Position numbers and translations under genes: made by a program
Part shown: in pieces, positions 19,601-28,071 of the stretch
How positions within the stretch are numbered: the stretch's first letter is position 1
How the letters are laid out: each line of letters begins with the position of its first letter
Notes under the pieces: model-generated
The model's input: the letters and a program-made list of their open reading frames with translations, nothing else
Told to the model about the DNA's origin: nothing
The model's database searches: none
Origin: Gammaproteobacteria bacterium
GTDB lineage: Bacteria > Pseudomonadota > Gammaproteobacteria > Enterobacterales > Neiellaceae
Direction of reading: 5' to 3'
Length of the DNA stretch: 64,000 bases
NCBI GenBank assembly: GCA_017425245.1
Contig: JAFOOX010000071.1
Location: 1 to 64,000, forward strand

Positions 19601-21391
19601 CAAGTGCTAATCAATCTGGTGAGCAACGCCATCAAATTCACCGCCAACGGCGAAGTGGAGGTTGAGGTGCGGATGCTTGAGCAGACGGGTGACAGTGCCA
19701 AGCTGCAGTTTTCGGTGCGCGACACCGGTATTGGCCTCAGCCGCGACGCCCAGCAACGGCTGTTTGCCGCTTTCGCCCAGGCCGATGGTTCGACCACCCG
19801 CAAGTTTGGCGGCACGGGACTGGGCCTCTCCATCTGCAAACGGCTGGTGGAGCTGATGGGCGGCAACATCTGGATCGACAGCGTTGAAGGCCAGGGCAGC
19901 ACCTTCCACTTCACCGCCTGGTTTGAGCTGGCACAACAGCAGCAACGGCTCACCCCAGCGCGGGTGACAGAGCTGCGGGTACTGGTGGTGGATGACAACG
20001 CTGCGGCCCGCGACATCCTGCGTGAGGCAGTGGCCGGCTTGGGCTGCACAGTGGAGGTGGTGGCCAGTGGCCGCGAGGCGCTGGCTCAGCTGCGCCATGC
20101 AGCAGATCAGCAGCTGCCATTTGATCTGGTGTTGATGGACTGGCAGATGACGCCGCTGGATGGCATCGCCACCACCGCGCTGCTGCGAGCTGAACCCAAT
20201 CTGCCCCAGCCACGGGTGGTGATGGTCACCTCTTATGATCGCGAAGAGGTACGCCAACAGGCCGACAAAGCCGGCATCGACGGCTTTCTGGTCAAACCCT
20301 TGAGCCGCTCCACCCTGCTCGATCTGATGGTCAACCTGTTCACACCAACCAGTGCAGAACCTCGCCCGGCGGTCGTCAATAGCCAGATGAGTTTCGAACC
20401 AGCTACGGTGCTGCTGGCAGAAGACAACGAAATCAACCAGCAGATCGCTTGCGAACTGCTGGAAAGTGCCGGGCTGCAGGTGGTGGTGGCCAACAATGGC
20501 CGCGAAGCCATTGACCAACTCAAGGCCAAACCCGGCGACCATTTCGCCCTGCTGCTGATGGACCTGCAGATGCCGGAACTGGACGGATTGGAGGCTACCC
20601 GCCAGATCCGCGCAGAAAGTCGTTACGCCAAACTGCCGATCATCGCCATGACGGCTCATGCCATGGCCGAGGAGCGGGAACGCTGCCTGGCAGTAGGCAT
20701 GAACGACCACATCGCCAAGCCGATCGATCCGGACGCCCTGTTCCAGACCCTCGCCCGCTATCTCAAGCCACGCCTGAACAGCGATGCGGGTAATGCGGCC
20801 TCAGCGCCATCGATCGCGATTCCAGGGATTGATGTCGCTGCCGGCTTGCGTCGGGTGGCCGGCAACCAGCCACTTTATATCAAGCTGTTACGCCAGCTGG
20901 CGCGTGATCAACAGGGGCTGGTCAGCCGTATCCGTACCAGCGATCCAGCAACCGCCGAACGCATGGCTCATAGCCTGAAAGGGGTCGCGGCCAATATTGG
21001 GGCCGTGGCCCTGTCGGAACTGGCGGCAGACGTGGAGCGCTGTTATCGCCAGCACAGCGACAGCAGCGCCGCGCTGGCCGCGCTAGAGCCGGCGCTGGAC
21101 GCTCAAATTGCTGCGATAACTGAATCTGTGGGCAGTGATGAGCCCGCCAACTCAATGGATGCAGCCAGCGCCGCCATCGACCCACAACAACTCCAGGCGC
21201 TGTGCCAGCAGCTGGCAGTATTGCTGGCGGCCAGCGATGGAGATGCGCTTGAGCTGTGGCAACAGCAGCAGCCGCTATTTGCCGGCCTCGGCGCCACCAC
21301 GGTCAAGGCGATTGATCAGGCTTTGGCCAACTATGATTTCGAATCGGCACTGGCTGCGCTGCCGCCAGCCGCCCTTAGCGGTAACTCTTGA
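16622..21391 (+). CDS. Multidomain hybrid histidine kinase (Cache-like sensor, PAS x4, HisKA, HATPase, REC x2, Hpt)
   Basis: A 1589-residue protein with a membrane segment near residues 20-38, a periplasmic sensor region (about 40-315, Cache-like, with GPFSSRGRDLSHRPYFQQAL) and a second membrane segment near 320-340. Four PAS-like domains follow (about 350-480, 490-610, 615-735, 745-865). HisKA has its phospho-acceptor His885 in NMSHEIRTPMNAVIG; the HATPase has DTGIGLS and GGTGLGLSI. Two receivers have Asp1173 (LMDWQMTPLDG) and Asp1314 (LMDLQMPELDG), and a C-terminal Hpt has His1450 (AHSLKGVAANIG). The ATG at 16622 has AAGGA upstream. It is followed 16 bp downstream by a REC-HD-GYP gene, the likely phospho-partner. 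The signal is unknown. Confidence 0.9.
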   Translation: MASPDRVTVNASDHIGRWLHEHRWFAVWLPLLFGLLPGYGWEQWTLHQKAMALDQDLDERLQRRSIELQALTSHGEEMGAIRVYGLVDQAVKRWLAGDADAKAEAEQDLEAIRSTFNADATLLIDDKGIAISYLSPGPFSSRGRDLSHRPYFQQALAGTASVYPAVGGRTRERGLYVATPVRQSSSATSPVIGVLVIKLGLDAIDRLLNDIKVKAALLSPHGVVFATNQPQWLLTTSGPLSAEVKEQLARSRQFTQGETLPVGPKLLTGDGSHWLQLANEHHLSTSKPLPWPDPAGHWRLLLLTPADELLSPAERLRHYLLPMGILLLMAIGLRMRAAAQKQGEQRLKQHAARFNATLDASPEAVFSVNQEGRLLFWNHAAEQLLGHQSHHCLGQSATRLLLAGSGSSSSQLDDALAGVPLASDLTVEAQLLGADGQSVALELAVSTIALADGHHSIFFARDIRERLQQQQALAEIREQLADELSFSHHLLDAIPSPVFYKGADGCFRGCNRAYEQAFGTRRDLLIGKMVLDLDYLPEADRAHYQREDLALIAEMRSEQHQLTMTFADGMAHEVLYWVSGFTLTDGRPGGLTGVIVDITAEKRTQQALNDTLLEQTAIFDATSAGIGLVRDGQLVRHNSRLSQLLAADSHQLTHAALSSWFTDYRAWQHFDAEATLAFRQGQQMEGEAELRRGDGTPIWVRLSGRAINVAEPRLGVVWLMEDITRERAASEALRQSEQRFRSLVSTLPGTVYRCNNDADWTMLYISNGVQELTGHPPSDFAQDGCITLGELIVEEDRNTVSDGVNRALAAGDHFDLEYRLRRADGSVRWVNDRGQLLVGSDDQTLVGAIFDISERKAAEQALKEARAEAEEATRAKSMFLANMSHEIRTPMNAVIGLAHLALKTDLSAKQRDYLNKIHNAGIALLGIINDILDFSKVEAGRMELEKVTFQLDDVLTNVSTVTGDKALDKGLEFLFHTGADVPGALKGDPLRLGQVLINLVSNAIKFTANGEVEVEVRMLEQTGDSAKLQFSVRDTGIGLSRDAQQRLFAAFAQADGSTTRKFGGTGLGLSICKRLVELMGGNIWIDSVEGQGSTFHFTAWFELAQQQQRLTPARVTELRVLVVDDNAAARDILREAVAGLGCTVEVVASGREALAQLRHAADQQLPFDLVLMDWQMTPLDGIATTALLRAEPNLPQPRVVMVTSYDREEVRQQADKAGIDGFLVKPLSRSTLLDLMVNLFTPTSAEPRPAVVNSQMSFEPATVLLAEDNEINQQIACELLESAGLQVVVANNGREAIDQLKAKPGDHFALLLMDLQMPELDGLEATRQIRAESRYAKLPIIAMTAHAMAEERERCLAVGMNDHIAKPIDPDALFQTLARYLKPRLNSDAGNAASAPSIAIPGIDVAAGLRRVAGNQPLYIKLLRQLARDQQGLVSRIRTSDPATAERMAHSLKGVAANIGAVALSELAADVERCYRQHSDSSAALAALEPALDAQIAAITESVGSDEPANSMDAASAAIDPQQLQALCQQLAVLLAASDGDALELWQQQQPLFAGLGATTVKAIDQALANYDFESALAALPPAALSGNS

Positions 21392-21407
21392 TCAGGAGAA
21401 TGGATGC

Positions 21408-22502
21408 ATGAGTAACGACAAGGCAACGGTGCTGGTGGTCGATGACACCCCCGACAACCTCACCCTGATCAACAACCTGCTGCGTGATCTCTACCGGGTG
21501 AAACTGGCCAATGGCGGGGAGCGGGCACTCAAGGTGGTGCTCAGCGACCCACGGCCCGATCTGATCCTGCTCGACATCATGATGCCGGAGATCGATGGCT
21601 ACGAGGTCTGCCGTCGGCTCAAGGCCAGCCCCGAAACCAGCGATATTCCGGTGATCTTCCTCACCGCCAAGATCCAAGTGGAAGATGAACAGATGGGCTT
21701 TGATGTGGGGGCGGTGGATTACATCACCAAGCCAGTCAGCCCGCCGATCCTGCTGGCGCGAGTCAGAACCCATGTTTCCCTGGCTCAGGCCCGGGCCTTT
21801 CTCAAGGATCAGAACCGCCACCTCCACCATCTGGTCGCCGAGCGCACCCGCGAGCTGGAACAGCTGCAAGACGTGACCATTCTGGCCATGTCGTCACTGG
21901 CCGAAACCCGCGACAACGAGACCGGCAACCATATCCGCCGCACCCAGCACTACGTCAAGGCGCTGGCCCTGGCACTGCGCCAGCAGCCGGCGTTCGCGCT
22001 GCAGCTGGATGATGAAACCATTGACCTGCTGTTCAAGTCGGCGCCACTGCATGACATCGGCAAGGTCGGCATTCCCGATGCCATTCTGCTCAAGCCGGGC
22101 AAGCTGACCGACGATGAGTTTGCGATCATGAAGCTGCACACCACCTATGGCCGTGATGCCATAGCAGTGGCCGAACAGCGGCTCGGGGTCGACAACAGCT
22201 TTCTGCGTATCGCCCGCGAGATCGCCTACAGCCATCAGGAAAAGTGGGACGGCAGCGGTTACCCCGAAGGGCTCAAGGGTGAAGAGATCCCGCTATCGGC
22301 ACGGCTAATGGCGATTGCCGATGTCTACGACGCGCTCATCTCAAAACGGGTCTACAAGCCACCGTTCAGCCATGAACAGGCGGTGGCGATCATTCGCGAA
22401 GGCCGTGGCAGCCACTTCGACCCACAGATGGTCGATTGCTTCCTCACCATTGCCGATCAATTCGCCGAGATCGCCAGCCAGTTCCGCGATCATCACGATT
22501 GA
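21408..22502 (+). CDS. Response regulator with HD-GYP cyclic-di-GMP phosphodiesterase output
   Basis: A 364-residue protein starting at ATG 21408 after CAGGAGA. The receiver domain (residues 1-125) has VVDDTPDN and the phospho-Asp in LILLDIMMPEIDGYEV. A coiled linker (LAQARAFLKDQNRHLHHLV) leads to an HD-GYP domain with SLAETRDNETGNHI, PLHDIGKVGIPD and the GYP loop HQEKWDGSGYP. HD-GYP domains hydrolyse cyclic di-GMP, so this protein probably lowers its level on phosphorylation. It lies directly behind the hybrid kinase gene, the obvious input. No promoter of its own is visible. Confidence 0.92.
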   Translation: MSNDKATVLVVDDTPDNLTLINNLLRDLYRVKLANGGERALKVVLSDPRPDLILLDIMMPEIDGYEVCRRLKASPETSDIPVIFLTAKIQVEDEQMGFDVGAVDYITKPVSPPILLARVRTHVSLAQARAFLKDQNRHLHHLVAERTRELEQLQDVTILAMSSLAETRDNETGNHIRRTQHYVKALALALRQQPAFALQLDDETIDLLFKSAPLHDIGKVGIPDAILLKPGKLTDDEFAIMKLHTTYGRDAIAVAEQRLGVDNSFLRIAREIAYSHQEKWDGSGYPEGLKGEEIPLSARLMAIADVYDALISKRVYKPPFSHEQAVAIIREGRGSHFDPQMVDCFLTIADQFAEIASQFRDHHD

Positions 22503-22518
22503 GGGCTTGCCTGCGCCT

Positions 22519-23205
22519 TCAGGGAATGGCGAGGTATTTGTGCAGCTGGGCAGAGAGCCGCCAGTTGCGCGCAATGCAGGTACGCATCGCCAGCTCGGTC
22601 GCCCGCCGCTGCTGGCTGATCGGCTGCAAGCAGATCACCTTGCCAGCACCGCCATCGGCCAGTTGCGCCAGCAGCAGATCCAGCTCCTCGATATGCGCCT
22701 CGCGAGCCACCGGATGCTTGATCTCGTTGGCGCGCTGCAGGGCATCCAGCCGCACCGGATAGCCTCCCGGCATATCCACCTTGGGCGATACCGTCACCCA
22801 GGCTCGCGGGTTGATTCTCACCTCAAAGGTGCCCGAGGTCTCCAGCTGCACGGCAAAGCCGGCCTCAAGGAAGGTGGCTGACAGCGCTCTCAGATCATGC
22901 ATGCAGGGTTCACCGCCGGTGATCACCAGATGACGGGCGTGATAGCCACGGCTGTGCACCTCAGCCAGCAGTTCGCTGGCGCTCAGCCAGGCGTGCCGCT
23001 CATCGGCTTCGGCTTTTTCCACCACCACCGCAATGCTGGTCTCGGCCTCGGGCTTGAGCTCCCAGGTGTGGCGGGTGTCGCACCAGGGGCAGCCCACCGG
23101 GCAGCCTTGCAGCCGTACAAAGATCGCCGGCACGCCGGTGTAGCTGCCTTCGCCCTGCAGGGTTTCAAAGAGTTCGTTAACCGGATATCGCAGTACCGCT
23201 GTCAC
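22519..23205 (-). CDS. queE: 7-carboxy-7-deazaguanine synthase QueE
   Basis: A 228-residue radical SAM enzyme with N-terminal NELFETLQGEGSYTGVPAIF and the cluster motif CPVGCPWC (CxxxCxxC spacing, as in the family). ITGGEPCMHDL and QLETSGTF follow. It converts 6-carboxy-tetrahydropterin to 7-carboxy-7-deazaguanine, a step in queuosine tRNA modification. Length fits the E. coli-type enzyme. It is divergent from queC across 68 bp, so both are probably expressed from the shared interval. Confidence 0.95.
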   Translation of the reverse strand: MTAVLRYPVNELFETLQGEGSYTGVPAIFVRLQGCPVGCPWCDTRHTWELKPEAETSIAVVVEKAEADERHAWLSASELLAEVHSRGYHARHLVITGGEPCMHDLRALSATFLEAGFAVQLETSGTFEVRINPRAWVTVSPKVDMPGGYPVRLDALQRANEIKHPVAREAHIEELDLLLAQLADGGAGKVICLQPISQQRRATELAMRTCIARNWRLSAQLHKYLAIP

Positions 23206-23273
23206 TGGCCTGACCTCAGGTGGGTCGATACAATGCCGCCGTTATACGTAGCGACAACTGACGAGGCAAGCAG

Positions 23274-23936
23274 ATGAGCGCAAAAGCGGTGGTGATCTTC
23301 TCCGGTGGCATGGATTCCTTCACCCTGCTCCACCGCGTGCAACGCCTCGACGAGCTGACGCCGCTGGCACTCACCTTCAACTACGGCCAGCGCCATGTGC
23401 GCGAGATCGACGCCGCACGCAGCGTCTGCCAGCAGTTAGGCGTCACCCATCAGGTGATCGATCTACGTTCAGTGCTGCCGCTGCTGGCCGGCTCCAGCCT
23501 GACCGATGACATCGCCATCCCCGAAGGCCACTACGCTGACGACAACATGAAAAGCACTGTGGTACCCAACCGCAACATGATCCTGCTGTCACTGGCCATC
23601 GGCTATGCGGTATCGCAGGGGGCGGGCCGCGTCTATTACGGCGCCCACGGCGGTGACCACGCCATCTACCCCGACTGCCGGCCGGAGTTTGTGGCACGCA
23701 TGAATGATGTCGCGGCGGTGGCCAACTATGAGGCGGTTGAGATCTGCGCCCCCTACCTGCATTGGGACAAGGGACAGATCCTCGGCGAAGGGCTGGCGAT
23801 GGGGCTGGACTACAGCCACACCTGGACCTGTTACAACGGCCGTGAACGGGCCTGTGGCAAATGCGGCTCCTGCGTCGAACGGCTGGAAGCCTTCGCCCAT
23901 CACAACGTGACCGACCCCCTACCCTACGAAGCCTAA
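23274..23936 (+). CDS. queC: 7-cyano-7-deazaguanine synthase QueC
   Basis: A 220-residue ATP-dependent amidase/nitrile synthase. The PP-loop motif SGGMDSFT lies near residue 10, [12 protein letters not shown] is typical of the family, and the C-terminus carries the zinc ligands [15 protein letters not shown]. It makes preQ0 from the QueE product. The ATG at 23274 follows a GAGGCAAGC-like site. Divergent from queE; converges with feoC with 14 bp between the stops. Confidence 0.95.
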   Translation: MSAKAVVIFSGGMDSFTLLHRVQRLDELTPLALTFNYGQRHVREIDAARSVCQQLGVTHQVIDLRSVLPLLAGSSLTDDIAIPEGHYADDNMKSTVVPNRNMILLSLAIGYAVSQGAGRVYYGAHGGDHAIYPDCRPEFVARMNDVAAVANYEAVEICAPYLHWDKGQILGEGLAMGLDYSHTWTCYNGRERACGKCGSCVERLEAFAHHNVTDPLPYEA

Positions 23937-23950
23937 GCATGGAACGCCGC

Positions 23951-24211
23951 TCAGGCGGCGCTGTCGACCCTCACCACCAGCCGCTGCTGCTGGCTGAACC
24001 CATGGCCCCGCCCAAGGGCATAGAAGATCTGGCTGTGGCTGCCCGGCTGGCGCCAATCAGCGCGGCGGCTGATCAAGCGCCCACGGCTGATCAGCAGCGC
24101 CAGCATCGGCTCCAACGCCTGCGGTTCAACCTCTAGCTGACGCGCCAGCTGGCCGAGGGTTTGCGGCCCTTCGGCGGCAATCAGCGCTTCAAGCTGGCTG
24201 AGCAGGGCCAT
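23951..24211 (-). CDS. feoC: FeoC-like winged-helix protein without cysteines
   Basis: An 86-residue protein from ATG 24211; the frame is open 14 codons upstream but without a ribosome site. The winged-helix pattern LLSQLEALIAAEGPQTLGQL fits FeoC, and the position after feoB supports the name. In many FeoC proteins a cysteine cluster sits in the wing; here the whole protein lacks cysteine. It overlaps the 3' end of feoB by 23 bp. The role is in assembling or controlling FeoB; a transcription-factor function is unproven. Confidence 0.7.
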   Translation of the reverse strand: MALLSQLEALIAAEGPQTLGQLARQLEVEPQALEPMLALLISRGRLISRRADWRQPGSHSQIFYALGRGHGFSQQQRLVVRVDSAA

Positions 24212-26399
24212 GTAGCCACCCCCCCACTTTTGGCCGGCCAAGCAGCCAGACAAAGAACAGCAGCAGCGCCAGCACTAACACCAGCACATAGGCGGCCTGG
24301 ACCTGTCCGGCCATCAGCAGCGAGCCCTGATACCAGGCAGTAGCCACCAGATAGGCCAAGCTGGTTGACCACAGAGCGATTAACCCTGCCCAGCGGCCCC
24401 CCAGTTCACGCACCATGGCGCCGGTAGCCGAGGCACAGGGCACGTAGAGCAGAATAAACAGCAGGTAGGCAAAGCCGGCAGCCGGCTCGACAAAGGCATC
24501 GCGGATGCGGGTGACGGTCGACACTGCCACCTCCTGCGCCTCGGCCGCTTCTTCGATGTCGTCGGTAACAATGGCCAGTCCCAGCGGATCGAGCAATGCC
24601 TCACCGAGTGCGGCACCGTTGTCCCGAACAGAGGCAAAGGCACCAATCAACGCGTCTTTGAGGTCAAACTCGCCCGCCTCTTCATCGTCCTGATAGAGCG
24701 CATTCAGGGTGCCCACCACCACCTCCTTGGCGAAGATGCCAGTGATGATGCCAACCGTGGCGTACCAGTTCTCCTCCTTCAGCCCCATGGGGGCAAACAG
24801 CGGCGTGGCAGCCTGGGCACTCAATGCCAGCAGCGACTGGTCGCTGTTGTCATGGCCAACACTGCCATCGATAGAGAAGGTATTGAGCAGCGACAGAAAG
24901 GCCACCACTACCACGATGGTTTTGCCAGCACCAAACACAAAGCCTTTGAGCCGCTGCCAGGTTCTGACCCCCATCTCACGCAGACGCGGCAGCTGGTAGT
25001 CCGGCAGCTCGATGATGAACGTGGAGCTGCCGCCCCTGAGCACCGTTTTGCGCAGCACCAGGCCGGTGACAATGGCGGCGATCATCCCAGCCAGATAAAG
25101 GCCAAACACCACCCGATGGCTGTGGTTGGGAAAGAGCGCCGCGGCAAACAGGGCGAACACCGGCAGGCGCGCCCCGCAGGACATGAAGTGGCTCATCGCC
25201 GCCGTCATCACCCGCTCACGCTGGGCTTTGAGAGTGCGGGTGGCCATCACGGCCGGCACGGTGCAGCCAAAGCCCATCAACATGGGAACAAAGGCCGAGC
25301 CGGGCAGGCCGATCTTCTGCATCAGCCGATCCATCACCGAGGCGGCGCGGGCCAGATAGCCCGACTGCTCCAGCGCAGTGAGGAACAGGAACAGGCAACC
25401 GATGATGGGAATAAAGGTGGACACGGTCTGAATGCCACGGCCCACACCATCAGCCAGCACCGCGATGATAAGCTCCGGTACCTGCCAACCCGTCAGCAGC
25501 TGGCGCAGACCGTCCACCAGCAGGGCGCCCGTGAACTGATCAAAGAAATCGATAAAGATGCCGCCAAAGCTGATGGCAAAGGCAAACATCGCATACATCG
25601 CCAGCAGGAACAGCGGCACTGCCACCAGCGGCCGCATCAGCAGGCTGTCGATGCGATCGGTCCAGCTGCCGGCCAGCTGCGCACCATAATCACACACGCG
25701 GTGACAGATGGCGTTGCAGCGGCTGTAGCGGGTCTCGGCAATGGCCAGCTCAACGTCGCTAATGCCATCCAGCAGCTCGCCGCGATGCTGACCTTCCACC
25801 AGCGCGATCAGCCCGTTGAGGCGATCCAGCGGCGTGCTGGCAGTAGCCAGTGCCTGTTCCAGCGGTAGCGGATACTCAAGTGTTAGGGGTGCAATGTCCT
25901 GCTTGCGCGCCTCATCCACCGCCGCCACCAGTTGACTGCGGGCATCGGGCCAGCGCACGTCCAGCGCCAGTACCGGACAACCGAGAGAGATTGCTAACTG
26001 GGCTTCATCGATAGTCAGCCCCTGACGGCGGGCCAGTTCGCTCTTGGACAGCAACACCAGCATCGGCACCCCCAGCTCACGCAGCTGTAAGGTGAGATAA
26101 AGGTGGCGCTCCAAGGCCGTGGCATCGACCACGTTGATGACAAAGGCATCGCGATTACGGGTCAGATAACGCAGGGTGACCCACTCATCAGCGGAGGTCA
26201 GCTGCTGCGGCACCAGCGAGTAGACCCCCGGCAGGTCGACCAGACTATGGCCACCATCGTCAAGCTCAAGATGGCCGCTACGCTGCTCGACCGTCACTCC
26301 AGGGAAATTACCAACGCTCTGGCGTAAGCCTGTCAACAGGTTGAACAGGCTCGATTTTCCAGCGTTTGGATTGCCGACCAGCACCAATTGGGTACGCAT
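24189..26399 (-). CDS. feoB: Ferrous iron transport protein FeoB
   Basis: A 736-residue GTPase-permease. G1 is GNPNAGKS (residues 9-16), G3 is DLPG (55-58), and the G-domain is followed by a helical domain and an integral membrane part with many segments, including GCLFLFLTALEQSGYLARAA and MSCGARLPVFALFA. The G4 region, which in E. coli FeoB reads NMLD, reads SKSE here (residues 118-121), so both conserved positions are replaced. The start ATG shares one base with the feoA stop (TGATG), and the 3' end overlaps feoC. It imports Fe2+ across the inner membrane. Confidence 0.95.
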   Translation of the reverse strand: MRTQLVLVGNPNAGKSSLFNLLTGLRQSVGNFPGVTVEQRSGHLELDDGGHSLVDLPGVYSLVPQQLTSADEWVTLRYLTRNRDAFVINVVDATALERHLYLTLQLRELGVPMLVLLSKSELARRQGLTIDEAQLAISLGCPVLALDVRWPDARSQLVAAVDEARKQDIAPLTLEYPLPLEQALATASTPLDRLNGLIALVEGQHRGELLDGISDVELAIAETRYSRCNAICHRVCDYGAQLAGSWTDRIDSLLMRPLVAVPLFLLAMYAMFAFAISFGGIFIDFFDQFTGALLVDGLRQLLTGWQVPELIIAVLADGVGRGIQTVSTFIPIIGCLFLFLTALEQSGYLARAASVMDRLMQKIGLPGSAFVPMLMGFGCTVPAVMATRTLKAQRERVMTAAMSHFMSCGARLPVFALFAAALFPNHSHRVVFGLYLAGMIAAIVTGLVLRKTVLRGGSSTFIIELPDYQLPRLREMGVRTWQRLKGFVFGAGKTIVVVVAFLSLLNTFSIDGSVGHDNSDQSLLALSAQAATPLFAPMGLKEENWYATVGIITGIFAKEVVVGTLNALYQDDEEAGEFDLKDALIGAFASVRDNGAALGEALLDPLGLAIVTDDIEEAAEAQEVAVSTVTRIRDAFVEPAAGFAYLLFILLYVPCASATGAMVRELGGRWAGLIALWSTSLAYLVATAWYQGSLLMAGQVQAAYVLVLVLALLLFFVWLLGRPKVGGWLHGPAQPA

Positions 26400-26626
26400 C
26401 AGGCTGCCACCTGCACATCGATCTGCTCGGCTAGATTATTGCGTAGCACCAGCCGCGCCCGTCGCACCATCACCTGCAACCCCTGGCTGAGTGGCAGGTG
26501 GCGCACCAGCTGAACTTCACTTCCGGGGATGATACCCAGATCCATCAGCCGGCCTCGGGTGTCACGGGCGGCATCGACGGTGCGCACTATGGCAATCTGT
26601 CCCGGCTTCATCTCTGTCAGTCGCAT
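26399..26626 (-). CDS. feoA: Ferrous iron transport accessory protein FeoA
   Basis: A 75-residue SH3-like protein from ATG 26626, preceded by GAGGG; the frame is open 13 codons earlier. The sequences MRLTEMKPGQIAIVRTVDAA and GRLMDLGIIPGSEVQLV match FeoA. It is the first gene of feoABC (minus) and its stop overlaps the feoB start. A Fur-like box lies just upstream at 26640-26658. Confidence 0.93.
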   Translation of the reverse strand: MRLTEMKPGQIAIVRTVDAARDTRGRLMDLGIIPGSEVQLVRHLPLSQGLQVMVRRARLVLRNNLAEQIDVQVAA

Positions 26627-26639
26627 GGCTACACCCTCA

Positions 26640-26658
26640 AATGCGAATACTTTGCATT
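26640..26658 (-). promoter_or_regulatory. Putative Fur box upstream of feoABC
   Basis: On the plus strand the site reads AATGCGAATACTTTGCATT, an imperfect palindrome with arms AATGC/GCATT and AA/TT flanking the centre. This resembles gammaproteobacterial Fur boxes. It sits 13-32 bases upstream of the feoA ATG, where binding of Fur with iron would block transcription. Confidence 0.5.
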
Positions 26659-26748
26659 GTTCCATGCATCTAACTTGGGAACAAGGGCAGGATAACGGCC
26701 GCCACCTTGGCGTTACCTTGATCTGACAAGGGCATCTACGGCGAATAG

Positions 26749-27378
26749 GTGGGAGGTCGTGCTAGGCTGCATACCGAAAACTCATCAGGAATCGCCACCC
26801 TGCGCTCGCCACCTTGCCACCCCAACTGGTTGTTTGCCGCCCTGTTGTTGCTACTGTGCGCCATGCTGCAGTTATGGCCCGGGGCTGAAACCTGGCTGGC
26901 CTGGCAGCCCCAGCTGATGGCCGAGCACCAGTGGTGGCGGCTGCTGACTGCAGTGTTGGTTCACACCAACGGCTGGCACCTGCTGCTCAATGCCGCTGGT
27001 CTGCTGCTTTGTCTGGCCTTTCGCGATCCCCGTGATCCGCTGTGGCAACCCTGGCTGGAACTGCTGCTGATAACCCTGCTGAGCAGTTTGCTGCTGTTAC
27101 TGTGGCCCGCGATTGGTTGGTGGGTCGGCCTGTCCGGGCCGCTGCATGGCTGGTTACTGTTATGTTTGTGGTCAGGTCGGCAGCAGGCACCCGGGGTGCA
27201 TCTGCTGGCCGCCGGCGTGGTGATCATCAAGGTGGTAAGCGAACTGCTGTGGGGCGGTAACGACACCACCGCAGCGCTGATTGAGGCTCGGGTACTGGTC
27301 GAGGGGCACGCCGCCGGGGTGGTGGCGGCCCTGCTGCTGTGGCCGCTCAGCGACCGGCTGCAGCGATCTCGGCGTTGA
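26749..27378 (+). CDS. rrtA: Rhombosortase (rhomboid-family intramembrane protease)
   Basis: A 209-residue integral membrane protein of the rhomboid superfamily. The catalytic serine lies in [11 protein letters not shown] and the catalytic histidine in [14 protein letters not shown], the two motifs of rhombosortases. The usual [17 protein letters not shown] is present after the first membrane segment. The GTG at 26749 is the longest start and is uncertain; no strong ribosome site is visible. Its 3' end overlaps convergent pyrF by 32 bp. Rhombosortases process proteins with a GlyGly-CTERM tail; I see no such substrate in this window. Confidence 0.85.
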   Translation: MGGRARLHTENSSGIATLRSPPCHPNWLFAALLLLLCAMLQLWPGAETWLAWQPQLMAEHQWWRLLTAVLVHTNGWHLLLNAAGLLLCLAFRDPRDPLWQPWLELLLITLLSSLLLLLWPAIGWWVGLSGPLHGWLLLCLWSGRQQAPGVHLLAAGVVIIKVVSELLWGGNDTTAALIEARVLVEGHAAGVVAALLLWPLSDRLQRSRR

Positions 27379-28054
27379 TGGCAGCCAGTGCCGCCAGCGG
27401 ATCATCGGCGCGGGTGACCGGGCGCCCAACTACCAGATAGTCAGCACCGGCACGCACCGCTGCGGCAGGCGTCATGGTCCGCTGCTGGTCGTTGCTGGCC
27501 ACACCAGCCGGACGAATGCCCGGAGTCACGGTGAGAAACGCTGCGCCCAGATCCTGCTTGATCTGCGCCGCCTCACGGGCTGAACAGACCACACCATCCA
27601 GACCACATCGAGCCGTCAACTGCGCCAGTCGCTCAACCTGAGACGCCGCCCCGTCCTGAATACCAATCTCGCGCAGATCGTTATCGCTCATCGAGGTCAG
27701 CACCGTCACCGCGATCAGCTTGGGGCGCTGACTACCGAAACGTTCAAGAGCATTGCGTGCCTCTTCCATCATGCGGCTACCACCGCTGGCGTGAACGTTG
27801 ACCATCCATACCCCAAGATCAGCCGCAGCGGTCACTGCCTGGGCCACGGTGTTGGGAATGTCATGAAATTTGAGATCGAGAAACAGCTGAAAGCCACGCT
27901 GCTGCAGCCCCTGCACCAACTGCGGCCCACCACGGGTAAACAGCTCTTTGCCCACCTTGAGGCGACACTGGCGGGGATCAAGGCGATCAGCCAGCTGCAA
28001 TGCCTCGCAGACCTGGTCATAGTCCAGTGCAATCAATACCCGGGGATCGGTCAT
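27347..28054 (-). CDS. pyrF: Orotidine 5'-phosphate decarboxylase PyrF
   Basis: A 235-residue TIM-barrel enzyme of pyrimidine synthesis (OMP to UMP). The active-site sequence [12 protein letters not shown] is intact, with PGIRPAGV and [12 protein letters not shown] for phosphate binding. I start it at ATG 28054, which has GAGGAG six bases upstream; three earlier in-frame ATGs lie in the ribosome-site region. It follows lapB by 17 bp as in other gammaproteobacteria. Confidence 0.95.
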   Translation of the reverse strand: MTDPRVLIALDYDQVCEALQLADRLDPRQCRLKVGKELFTRGGPQLVQGLQQRGFQLFLDLKFHDIPNTVAQAVTAAADLGVWMVNVHASGGSRMMEEARNALERFGSQRPKLIAVTVLTSMSDNDLREIGIQDGAASQVERLAQLTARCGLDGVVCSAREAAQIKQDLGAAFLTVTPGIRPAGVASNDQQRTMTPAAAVRAGADYLVVGRPVTRADDPLAALAAINAEIAAAGR

Positions 28055-28071
28055 GCTCATCTCCTCATCCA

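Noticed and set aside
24189-24253. Long feoC start overlapping feoB by 65 bp
   Set aside because: The ATG at 24211 fits the family N-terminus; the upstream extension has no homologous look.
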